Source: Scylla paramamosain | Lineage: Eukaryota; Arthropoda; Malacostraca; Decapoda; Portunidae | Length of the DNA: 64,000 nucleotides | Assembly: GCF_035594125.1 (NCBI RefSeq) | Contig: NC_087185.1 | Span: 16,731,664 to 16,795,663, forward strand | Reading direction: 5' to 3' | Shown here: positions 1-12,331 of the stretch, piece after piece | Numbering within the stretch: the stretch's first letter is position 1 | How the letters are laid out: the number at the start of each line of letters is the position of its first letter | The notes under the pieces: model-generated | The model's database searches: none | Seen by the model: the letters and a program-made list of their open reading frames with translations, nothing else | Told to the model about the DNA's origin: nothing | Made by a program: the position numbers and the translations under genes

Positions 1-896
1 CTGAGTCTGACTCTGCTCGCCTGGCACGCGCGGCAGTCCACCTCGGGCTCCACAGTGACGCTTATCAACGAGGCACTCAAGGACATGGACCACCACCTGA
101 GTGTGAGTATGGGGGTTGACAGAGGATAGTAGACAAAGAGTAATAGTTTAGAAAGCTTGTGAAGGGATAAGGTAGATGACTGATTGACTGATTGATTTTG
201 GACAGAGGATAGTAGACAAAGAGTAATAGTTTAGATAGCTTGTGAAGGGATAAGGTAGATGATTGACTGACTGATTGATTTTGGCACCTTTGTGTGAATA
301 AGAATGATAAAAGCTGGTGACAGTACAAAAGAGAAAAACAGATTGATTTATGAAGTTAGCACGTGAGTGAATGATGTAATTGTGAGAGTGAAAGCGAGAA
401 GCAGAAAATAGAAACCAATGGAATGAGTAAATGAATGAAAATGAGTCAGTGAGTCAGTAAATGAATGAGTGGACAAGTAAAACAAGACAAAAATGTGAGT
501 AAAGAAAAATCCGTGAATAAGTGAGAATGAAACTGTATGAAGTGATTAAGTGAGTGAGTGAAGACTACTGAATAAATAAAGAAGTGAGTGAGTGAATACG
601 AGTAAAGGCGTGATTGACTGGATGATTACGAATGATTTAGTGAAGGAGTGAGTGAATACGAGAAAAGGAGTGAATGAGTAATTAGGAGTGAATCAGTAAA
701 GGAGTGAATGAGTAAATACGAGTAAGGGAGTGAGTGAGTGGGTGATTACGAGTGAATTAGAGAAGGAATGAGTGAGTGAATACCAGTGAATAATAAACAA
801 ATTTCCCTACAGGTCTTGCGTGAGGCAGCAATGTCTCACGAAACTTTCCACGGGGTCTTCAAGGAGGAGGCCAAGTGTGACCCTGCAGAGTGCTGA
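1..896 (+). CDS. C-terminal two exons of an unidentified gene (possible death-domain tail), 5' partial
   Basis: Exons 1-102 and 813-896, joined in phase 0 by a GTGAGT donor at 103 and an ...CTACAG acceptor ending at 812; stop TGA at 894-896. The frame is open to base 1, so the start lies outside the window. The visible 61 residues begin LSLTLLAWHARQSTSGSTVT, continue with LINEALKDMDHH and end in a Cys-containing tail (KCDPAEC). The pattern LLxxW followed by about 12 residues and then LIxALxxM resembles the last helices of a death domain of the FADD, UNC5 or ankyrin type; that is inference from a short motif. No enzyme or transport signature is visible. The function is not assigned. Frame and splice sites are well supported; the family is not. 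Confidence 0.5.
118..283. repeat. 83-bp tandem duplication (2 copies)
   Basis: Two nearly identical adjacent 83-bp units begin at 118 and 201, each opening GACAGAGGATAGTAGACAAA, in the terminal intron of the partial first gene. From about 300 to 800 the same intron continues as degenerate GTGA/ATGA-rich simple sequence. Confidence 0.9.
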
Positions 897-1007
897 GCTG
901 ACCTGACCTCCCATGACCTAATTTTGGATGCCTGCTGACCTGTTCCTGCGCTAGGTGCTGTGTTGACCTTTCGCGTGCTGAGAAGTGACGAGCGGTGTGT
1001 CTGTGTG

Positions 1008-1010
<3 letters not shown>

Positions 1011-1077
<67 letters not shown>
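1011..1077. repeat. (GT)n microsatellite
   Basis: About 33 perfect GT units just downstream of the first gene's stop codon. Confidence 0.97.
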
Positions 1078-1078
<1 letters not shown>

Positions 1079-1226
1079 AGTTATTGACTGAATGGTTAAT
1101 TGGTTGGATATATTTTTCAGCGCAACAGTGGGGTCATATGGCGCCGTGGGATTGAACGTGATTGAAAGAATAAAAAAAAGTGACAGTTCCTTTTTCTTAT
1201 TACTGTCAGTCATAGATATTACACAG

Positions 1227-1241
1227 TTATTATTATTATTA

Positions 1242-1281
<40 letters not shown>

Positions 1282-1345
1282 TGAGAGTTGGGAGGCGTAC
1301 AGAAACACAATGGTTGTGATGTAAATCATTCCTGCCCAATTTCGC

Positions 1346-1387
<42 letters not shown>

Positions 1388-1399
1388 CATCATCATCAT
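1227..1399. repeat. Two (ATT)n microsatellites
   Basis: Trinucleotide tracts at 1227-1280 (one ATC interruption) and 1346-1399 (running into ATC units) flank about 65 bp of unique DNA. Confidence 0.95.
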
Positions 1400-1907
1400 T
1401 GTTATTAATATTATCATTGATGCGTGATATGTGTTAGTATATTTACAGGCAGGCAAAGACCGATATATAACTTGAATGTGATGTACTTGATGTAATAATC
1501 ACTATATATTTAATTACTTCAGCATGTACCTGTCCTTCTGTTACGCTGATTTGAGACATATACGATAACACTTCCTTGTTGTCTTTCTCTGCCCTGTGCA
1601 TTAGAGACAACTCGTATTTTATTAAATTACTATAGTCATATTTTTCTGTTAATATTCAGGGCACCGTGAAAAAGAAATCTGCACAGAAAAGAATAAAAGA
1701 GATTATTTTCTCTTTTTTTTTTATACTATAGAACTATTTAAGAGACAGAAAAGTATGACGGACAAAGTTGAAAGTGTTTACGGAGAACAATTTGTCCAGC
1801 ACTGAGTTTGTATCACGACAGACCATCATAGGAAAAGGAAGGAAAGAAACATTTTCAATCGACATGTAGGAGATGTTAATTGGTGTAACAAGTAAACATC
1901 ATCTCCT

Positions 1908-1909
<2 letters not shown>

Positions 1910-1951
<42 letters not shown>

Positions 1952-2062
1952 GACAAATGCAAATATGACATGACAGAGAAAAATGAATAAGTACCACGCA
2001 TGTCACGGTGGTGGTGGTGGTAGTGGTGGTGGTGGTGGTGGTGGTGGTAGTAATGGTAGTAG
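1910..2062. repeat. (GA)n and (GTG)n microsatellites
   Basis: (GA)n at 1910-1950 and a slightly interrupted (GTG)n at 2007-2062. Confidence 0.95.
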
Positions 2063-3167
2063 CGCGCAAAAGCAGAAAACAGGGACGATGCGAGTGGTGG
2101 AGCGCGCAGCGAGGAGTGATTACCATATCGTCACCTCACTCTCTCTCTCGACTCTTCACTCCCTGCACGTTTCTAGCGAGGGAGTTTCAGAAGCCTACAG
2201 TCAGCGTCAGCGTCAATAAGCCAGCCTTTCTCCTCACCAGAGCTCTAAATATTCATTTTCTGCCGCGTTTTTTGTGAATTTTGTAGTGAAATTGGTGCAG
2301 CAACAAGGTTTGGTTCATGCAGTCTTTCAGCTCTCTCCTAACCCCAAGGAAGGAGAACATCTTGCCTCGCATTCATGAATCCCTTTCCTTAAAGAAGCTT
2401 GCCGGGTAGAGGATTTTAGTACGTATTCAGAAACTCGCATGGGTGATTCTTCCTTGTAGATTGTGAGTGGAAGGGAGAAAAAAGTTCGGTTGATAAGCTA
2501 AACCTTTTTCGTGGCTGGCTTGACCTGCAGTTATTATGTTACTGAGGAAACTGGACTCCATAATCATCAAGTGAAACCTGAAAAGAAATTTAAGCGAACT
2601 GCGTAATCATCTCGTTATGTTTCACTGAACAAGATAATATCGTGGTAAGGTGATCTCTAGTTCTTGAAGAATCGAGCAACTGTCAAGATTATACATCCCT
2701 ACGGTGCAGGAAAAAAGGCCTTGAAAAATCATTAGCCACACTTATATTTTGTATGCAACTTCTGTCTACATAAGGTTTGTTTTTCCGTCGATCTGTTTGC
2801 TTATTTGTCTTTCTTTCCCTCAATCTGTCTTTCTACGTTCATTTATTCACCATCCATATCTTTATTTTCCTTCTCTATCACTCAGTCTGTCTGCCTCTCT
2901 GCCTGTCTCCTATTGTCCATCAACACACCTGTCTTCCTGTGTCTGTCTCTTTGCCCATCGATCTCTCTATCCTCTTCTTTTTTTATCTGCCAGTTTGCCC
3001 GTCTCTCTGTCGGCATATTACTCAATCCGTCTATCAATACTTCTGCCTGCCTGCTTATTTCATTTCCTTCTCCATACAGTCTGTCAATCTTTCTGGCTAC
3101 CTGTTACTCTAAAAATCTATCAGCGCATCTCCCTGCCTGCATGTCTCTAGCCTGCAGACTGTTCAGT

Positions 3168-3589
3168 ATGAGAGCAATAATGCTCCTGCCAGCACTCCAC
3201 ACCTTCCTGGCCTTCCTTTCACTGTTTGGCCCCACGATGAAGGCTGCGTCCGTCCCCTCCAACCAGGAACTCACCGCTATGATGCTCGTGGACTATCTCG
3301 AGTTCTTCCACCACCTGAGAGTGTGTCTTCTGGTCTCCGAGGGTAAGTAATGCGTGTGGCTACCTTCTTGTATTCATTATTATAAGTAAGAAGGACACTG
3401 GTCTAAGGCTACAAAAATTTAGAAAAAAAGGCTCTCTGAGGTGCCTGTTCCCAAAGGAAAGAGAAGAAAGAATTATCCAAAATTGGAGGATAAGTGTCTT
3501 GAAACTTAGTCGTGGTATACAACATTTGACTTCGTGTTGTTTCGCCTTCATATTTGCTTTTATGTAATTTAGTCTACCCCCACCCCTAC

Positions 3590-3687
<98 letters not shown>

Positions 3688-3867
3688 TCTGCATATTACA
3701 TAACTCCTTTACACACTGTAGCGTTGTTTCTCACAATTAATAGCGCGCTGGGAAATACCAAGCCGTGCAGATGGATCTTAAGCACGAACGTACTCGTACT
3801 CTTAAGTCACGTCACTGGAGTAACTAAATTGATACTGCTGGAATTCCTTTTCTTCATTTCGGACTTC

Positions 3868-3951
<84 letters not shown>

Positions 3952-5418
3952 AAGGGAAAGCGAGAAAGGAAATATGAAGCCGTTTCTTGCTGATTTTGAT
4001 AATAGCGATTGATTCTCCTTTCTTTTTAGTTTCATATCTTTCTTTCTTTCTGTTTCCGTTTTTTCTTTCTTTCTTTTTTGCTTCTTTTCTTTCTTTCTTT
4101 CTGTTTCTTTTTTTCTTTCTTTCTTTCTCCCTCTTTCTTTCTTTTTATCTATCCATGCATGCCTTTCTGCGTTCATTCACGACAAAGTGTATCATGAGAA
4201 CATTCAAGTGAAAGTCAGTCATCATGGGCAGTCATTAGCGATGTATTCCCCCATCTGCGTGTCACCTCACCTTACGTAATATCTTCTCTTAGGGGACGGT
4301 TCCTTCTTAGCACAGCAACAAGAAGTCGTTACCGCTTCTCTTATTCACGAAGGAAGGGAAGTCTATCCTATGATTACCTTCTTTCTCCTTGACAACATCC
4401 ATAGGTACTATGCTATATAATATCCAACAGTAGTTAGGTCCTGAAAGATATTTTTCTCTCCCCCACTTCCCTTCACTTAGTCTGCGTTTGACAAACAAGT
4501 GCAGGCTTACAAGGTTTGCATACACTCAGGGTGATAAGAGAGTATACAAGGAGTGGGCGACGTAATGTACACTGGCACGTCTAATGTTGCTCCGCCAGGT
4601 AAATCAGCCATGCCTTGTGGAGACAAGGCATGGCACCCAAGCAAATAAACTTGACGTTAACTAACAGTCAGCCATCACTTACTAATGCCAAGTGTCACAG
4701 ACCTACGTGACGCAACGCTATTACAAAAAAATTACAGTCCATGGCTTGAACGTGTATCAGGTACAATGAATAATGAATTACATGCATGGAGATATAATGG
4801 CATAACATGTAAGGAGGAGCCGTACATTTTACTTTCTTTTCTTCTCGGTGTAGCGTTTCAATAAAAGCTTACCCTGCCATTAGTCGTATTATCATCATGG
4901 AGCGTTGTTGTGTCCTGGGAACAAGAGCAGATGCGAGGCTGCTATGACCCGCTATGAAAGATTTGCAAAGGATACAAGCTTTGACTCTTCTCAGTAACAC
5001 AAAATATATAATAGGAACTGTAGAAGAGATAAACCAATTTACTATTAGTCCAAACTTTCCCCACAGAGCCTGAGCAGCTGTGGGTGAGACAGGCCGTGGT
5101 GCGTGTGGCGCGCGCCTCCCACGCCTTCCTGACCGTCCTACGACTCAACGAGGCCAACTCCACCAGGCACCACCATGGGGAGGGCCGCCGCCACCTGCCC
5201 TGTGAGAGGGATCTCCTGCTGGCTCACCTCACCTCCAGAAGTGACGTGCACCTGTTCGGCCAGGTGAGGGCTTGGAGCGTCGTCTTGTTCACACCTGAGC
5301 GGGTGCTGCTTGGAGTATATATTTTTTTCTTCATTTATTTCTTTGTCCAAAAAAAATTAATTAATAATATTGTTTCGTTCTCCCTTTCCCCCATCTCTTT
5401 CTATAGTCTGTCTTAGTA

Positions 5419-5489
<71 letters not shown>

Positions 5490-5670
5490 AGAGTCGCGCC
5501 CTTATTATCAGCCTTCCCCTCTTGCAGGTCTTCGCCAGCCATGCCCCTGACGCCAGCTGGTTGCTCCTGGTCCCCGCCCCTCAAGTGACGCGGCGCTTAG
5601 CCAATCTTTACCTGCCGCTGCATAACAGAGTAAGTTTCGTTCCTTTCAGTGGTAAACTCAGGCTGTCTCT

Positions 5671-5762
<92 letters not shown>

Positions 5763-5981
5763 TTTTTAGAATGGATGGTTAACGAAAACGTCGATTATAC
5801 ATATAGGTTCCTAATAGATAAAGAAAAAAAAGTATACAAAACTGTTTCTTAATGCATACTGTTTACCTCTCATTTGCGTCGCAGCATTTTGTCGACATTG
5901 AGAATTCTTTGTGTAATGAATCGTCGACTTCTTGGACTTGCTGTTTGAGTTCGATTTCGTGACTGAGTGGCAGGGCGTGTT

Positions 5982-6064
<83 letters not shown>

Positions 6065-7921
6065 TCTATTTTTTTTCCAGAGTTGATTTATGTGAGCAAA
6101 TTGAGCGAATGCAAGCAGAAAACACCTTTAATCCAGGGAATTTTACTTGACGGTTTATTCATTTATTTATTTACTTTTTTTTTTAAACGGTGGATGCAAA
6201 ACCGTATCTTGTTTCCATGTAAAAGACGGCGCTAAAAATCACTCCACTGTCACGACTTTTTAAACAAGGCGAAACCAAGGCCCGTATTCTGAAACACTTC
6301 TGTACCTCACCTTCACTATTTCAAAAGGGTGTAATTGAATATTTCTACATTATTAAGAGGAGAAACAGTCTCCAGAAACAGGTTATTCATCTCTGTGGCC
6401 TTTCAAAATTCATGGCCAGACTCAAGAAACCTTTAGAATTTAGAAGTTTACTCTCTCAGTGCATACGTAGATGTTTGAACTATTTTAGCATTCGTTTAAT
6501 TCGACATTGAACTTAATATTAAATGTTTTCTTCACTCATTCACTTATTCATTTATATGTCTACCTGTCTATTACTCTATCCTTCCTTCTATCTGTTTATC
6601 TGTCAAACTATCTACCTATCTAATCGTCCATTCATCTATCCGTTTTGCTATCTATCTATTTATTTATCCATCTATTCATCCACCCATCCATCCATCCACT
6701 CGTACATATGTTTGTCTATCCATATCATTGTTTGTCTATCAATATATTTATCTACCTACTTACATATCCATCTATCCATCTGTCTATATAACCATCTTTC
6801 CATCTATCTCTCTATCCATCCGTATACCCATCCATCTACCTATCCATCTATCTAACCATCTATCAATTAACCCTCAGGTAACAGTGGCAGCTTACTCCCC
6901 GGACGTGACTTCTACCAGTGTCTCCCTGCTGCAGTGTTACCACGTCAGCGAGGGAGACACACTCAGGCTGCAGTGGTTCGGCGCCTGGCATTACGACAGG
7001 TAACTTGGCGCCACAGTACACACGCACTACACATCATGTTCTTTGACCTGGCGCATCTGGTAAGTCTTTTGTTGATCCTTTCACTGCGATGTGCGCCGAC
7101 TGACACGCATACAATAATAAATGAATATATAAATAAAGCTTTGTGAAAAATCTTAAATACGTAATAAAAAGAAAACAAAATGTATAGATTCTTCAATTTC
7201 TAACATGCTAAATCTTAATAATCATCGACCAGAAAGAAAAAAAATATATAGATCCTTTAATTTCTAACGTTTAAAATCTTAATAAGCACGTAACAAAAAG
7301 AAAAGAAATGTATAGATTCTTCAATTTCAAACGTGAAAAATTCTGATAAACATTAAGCAGAGAGAAGAAAAAATTAAGAGATTCTTCAATTTCTAACTGC
7401 GCAAAGTCTTAATAAACATCCAGAAAGAAAAGAAATGCATAGATTCTCCAACTTTCACTCAGTAAAATGTCGAGCGGTGGTTTTCTACTTCCACAAACCA
7501 CCAAAATACCTTCCTTGTAATTATCATCAATTTATCCCATTATTACTTAGGACTGACATTCGCAACGCCTTCCACGACCCCTGGAGGAAGACCCGAGTAG
7601 AGAAAAACTTGGATGCGCCTGTGCTGTCTCGTCGCGTGGTGTATGGCGTGCTGGAATCCCTCGAGGGCGACCCAGTGTTGAGGCGAAATAATCTCCATGG
7701 GATACACTTGCGATGTTCGACTATTTCTGTGAGTATTTTCTGTTCCTGTCTCTTCTCCACGTCGCGCTTTCCTCTTCTTCTCCTCGTCTCGTCCTCCTCT
7801 TTCTCCTCCTCGTCGCGTTTCTCTTCCTCCTTCTCGTCGCGTCCTCTTCTCCTCCTTCTCGCCGCGTCTTCCTCTTCCTCCTCCTTCTGGTCGCGATCTT
7901 CTCTTTCTCCTCTTCTGTGTG

Positions 7922-8002
<81 letters not shown>

Positions 8003-10394
8003 GATCAATAGCAGTTCAGTAAATCACAGTCCAGGTAAGCCGAGTTGTTTCCCACGGTCGTCGCAAACCTTAAGTGCAGGATGTCAATAAAGTTTTCTTA
8101 CTCGTAAATCTCTCTGGTCGGATATCACTGCTGAGGAAGGTAATAATCTATACTTGAAAGAAAAAAAAGTATTATATCATTATTTTTAACATTACTACTA
8201 CTACTATTACTACTATTACTGCTACTATTTCCAGTCGCCACCAAGAACCATCTTGAAACCAGCGAAAGACGGAGCGGTGGACGTCACGGGAATCTTGGGC
8301 AGAGCTTACGAACACATGATGCAAGTCGCTAATTTCACGTAAGTCTTAAAGTTTATTTTTATATTCTCTGAAAATATCAGATTTCTTCGTATATCTCTGA
8401 CGTTCAGTTCATCACTCGTATTACTGTTTTCGTTATCTTCTATTCCTTTATTAATCGTCTTTCTTAGTATTAGATGATTTTTTCCTCCTTTCGTGTATCT
8501 TGCAGCACGTAGTGTATTTTTCTGTTTTCATTCAATGTTTTCCTCATATTTTTGGTTGGTTCATTTATATTCTTTTCTTTTACTAATGGTCTTTCTTTGT
8601 GTTAGACTAATTTTTTCCCCTTTCTTTTTTTTTCATGAAACTCGTATTTTTTTTTTTTTTTTTCTGTTTTCATTCAATATTTTTTTTCTCATATTTATGG
8701 TTGGTGTGCGTATTACCACTAGGCAGCGTGTGATTCATGGGGCGACTCTTTTCATTCACCACACTAACAGAAAAAAGCAACAAAGAAAATGGAATTATAG
8801 ACAATGTTTACTTCTGGCGTCGATTTCACTTTTGCTCAAGCCATTTTCAGGTAGACAGAAAGTGAACAATAAGCATTCCAGTAGATCACTTGACAACGTA
8901 CAAATCCACTTCTTTCACTCATGCATTAAGGAATATACTTTATAATATTTGTTTTCTCCCCAAAGCATCTATTCCAAGCATTCGTTTCTCCCTTTATTTA
9001 TAGGAATACAGGTACGATATTTCTAATTTTCCGCAATACGAGTATATCGTTATACTTCGCTGCAGTTCCTCATTTAACTATTTTCATAATATTTTAGCTA
9101 TTGTACATGTATCGTTTTACTCCTTACTTTCCTGTTCCTTTTACCGCTCTTCTTATAATATCCTTCGTACCATAAATAGTACAGCTTCCTTATTTCTCTA
9201 ACTTCTTTACATTTATCTATTTTGTTTCAGTTACCGTTTTCCTTTCCCATATTTCTGAGTCTCTTTTTTTTTTCACTATCAATCTCTCAACATCCCCAGC
9301 AGCAGTAACAGTAGCAGTGTCTGTCCCAGTGACTCCCCTCGGTGTCTCCCTGCACAGGTCGACGTGCTTCGCCACCAAGGACGGGCAGTGGGGAGGCCTG
9401 AGGAAGGACGGGACGTGGACGGGCATGATTGGGGACATCGTGAGCGGCAGGACGGACATTGCTCTGGCCTCGCTGGACATCACGCAGGAACGAAGCAAAG
9501 CAGTTGACTTCCTCATGGCGGTTGTGAGGACCGAGTGAGCAGTCTTGCATATTTCTCCTGAATCAGTCTATCAGTCTCTATCAGTACTAACATATTGTAA
9601 GACGTTTTACCATGGCAAGTGAAATCCATTCCCTTGTGTTATCCGCTCTTTATCATGTCCTTTTCCATTTTCTTTTACTTTTCTTACCACGATCTTTTTT
9701 TTTTATCTCGTTTCTCTTTCAGTTTATTCTTATTTGTGTTTCCGGCGCTATTTATTTATCTTTCCCTTCCTTTAGATCCTTGTACGATCTTTATCTCGTT
9801 GTCTCCATATAACTAATCAAAAATTATTGTGGATTTTGTTTCCCTACTAATTTTGTATACATTTCTCAATTTCAGATATCCGACAATACAAGAAGCTTTT
9901 TTTTCTCATTTTATCTACTTTTTCTCTCTCCCGTGAATTGTAAAATTGTAAATTCATCCAAGACAATACAATATCTACTTCCATTTTCACTCGCCCTAGA
10001 TACCTCACCATGTATAACCTTCCTATAAATCCACCCTCGCCAACACAATAGCTACTTTTCTTCCCCTTTTGCCTCGCTCTAGATACCTGCTCATTATGAA
10101 GCGCCCGAGGAATGACGACCGTAAATGGAGCACCTTTACATCGGAGTTTGAGACGCGGGTGTGGGTTGTGTTGGCTGCCTCCCTCCTCGCCGTCACTGCT
10201 ACCCTCCGCCTTGCCTCCCTGCAGAACCCCCAGCGTCCCCTGCCCCCCAGCGACGCCCTGCTTGTCGTGGTAGGGGGGCTGTGTGGACAAGGTAGGCAAG
10301 TGTACGTTCGGTAAGTATAGGTAGTGACTGAAGGATTGCAAAGGTGTACGAGTGTGTCTCTTGTATCCTCTTCCATTACTGTACGATAAAGAGT

Positions 10395-10453
<59 letters not shown>

Positions 10454-10539
10454 GTACCAGTGAGGAATTTCGCACCTTCGCAAGTCACCTGGTTTTCTTG
10501 ACCCTTCTAATGCTGCAGGTAGGTAGTCAGGTAGGTAGG

Positions 10540-10613
<74 letters not shown>

Positions 10614-11481
10614 ATATAATACACTTTCTGTAACCGGCACCAAAATTATACATTCCAATAATTAATTCACAACGAAACAAGCTTAAGTAATCAATCAGTC
10701 AAACAATCAACGTTCACAGATACGAACTTCTCTCTCTTAACAACTTAACAAATCCACAAGTGTATTTCAGTAACCATGCACAGGTGTTGTTGTCCCATCC
10801 TGCACAGGTGCTGGTAACTGCCCACTACACTAGCTACCTGGTCTCGTCTATGGCTGTGGGTCCCCCGTTGCCCACAGTGTCTACCATTGCAGACATCAGC
10901 AGACACCCACGGCTTAGACTCAACTTCATCAGAGGCTCCTCCATCACAGAGTATTTCAGGGTACGCGGGAGGCCACTCGTCTGCGTCCTGGGGGTGTTAG
11001 GTGACAGGGACAGACTCAGTTATCAAAGACCATATTCTGAAGTATTGCGCCGCACCTCCACTAGTTTCAAAATGCTCTAGTTGAAATGACACAGGTATTG
11101 AAGGGTGTTTTTATGGTACTAGTGACAGATTAACAAGATTTCTGCATCATGAACGAGAGAAACACTCTTGAGAACTGGGCTAATTATTTCTGTGGGCTTC
11201 GAAAATAGTCGTGGTGAGAAATCAAAGCGTTTCAGGATACTGGCTGTGAGTGAAACGTGTGATTGATCGAGGCAGGTCTTGAACTGAATTTCCTTACCTA
11301 TATGACAATCGTTTGCTATTATTGTTTTCTTTTTTTTTTTTAAGAGGAAGGGTGGAAGGAGGCAAAGTGAGCGGCAGTTTAGTTTTTCTTTTCTTTTTCT
11401 AGCCTTGAACAGGATCCTTCACACATAGATTATCCTAATTACCTGGCAATCATTTACTGTTCTTGTTGTTGTTGTTGTTTT

Positions 11482-11543
<62 letters not shown>

Positions 11544-12300
11544 AACAGTTTAGCATTTTTCCCTTCTTCTATCTATGGACAGGCTCCTTCACACACACAC
11601 ACACACACACACACAAGAGGAAACAAGAGGAGGAAGAGTAGCAACAACTGAACTGATTTCAACACCTCACCAGACAATACGACTGTCTCTACACCAATTC
11701 TATCACCTGGCTTGATTACCACCCTCTACACTGACATAACATTTACAGAGAGCATCCTCCACAGACCTCCCGCAGCCAGGAGCATCAGGAAGCGTGGGAA
11801 AACATGCAGGAGGATGATTTTGTGGAGTCTCGAGAGGAGGGGACGGCGAGGGTGCTGCGTGGCCCTTACGTCTTCCTGGAGGCGGGGGCGTACCTCAACA
11901 AGCGCTATGGGGCGGACTGTCGGTATTTTATCCTCCCCACGCCTAATTTTCCCTCCTTAAGCGCCTTCGCCGTCAGGAAAGGCTCTCCATTCATCCCCAT
12001 CCTTAATAATATGTAAGTTGTGTCATTTTCCACCCATCTTCCTCCTCCAGCTTAACTGAAATTAATAACTTAATGATGGTGCTTATACTATGTGTTTGAG
12101 TATTTGTTGATGATAATGAACAAAAATAACTGTATACTAACATGTCTGAAGTATTTGAGCTCTACTTTCGCCGTGAGTGGTGTCTTTCAAAATTATCCTC
12201 CAAACATGAGCCAGAAGATTCCCTTTAATTGCTAATAAGCATATGACACTTCTTAACAACGATCCTTTACGATTTGACGGAAAGTATAAGTAGACGCAGT

Positions 12301-12331
<31 letters not shown>

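Larger units (their letters stand above)
897..3167. other. Intergenic region, microsatellite-rich
   Basis: Between the stop of the first gene and the start of the IR gene. It contains (GT)n at 1011-1077, (ATT)n at 1227-1280 and 1346-1399, (GA)n at 1910-1950, a (GTG)n-type tract at 2007-2062 and an imperfect pyrimidine-rich TCTG/TCTCTC stretch at about 2760-3140. Open frames here are translations of the repeats. No coding exon or RNA gene was recognised; the 5' UTR and promoter of the IR gene probably lie near its right end. Confidence 0.7.

Noticed and set aside
836..1456. Long open frames rich in HTHTHT, SLSLSL, RERERE or YIYIYI
   Set aside because: They are translations of dinucleotide or trinucleotide microsatellites on either strand, here and at other repeat tracts; no conserved domain or splice support.
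2805..3167. In-frame N-terminal extension of the first IR exon
   Set aside because: It translates a TCTG/TCTC-rich low-complexity tract. The ATG at 3168 directly opens a signal-peptide-like segment, so the extension is treated as 5' UTR or intergenic.
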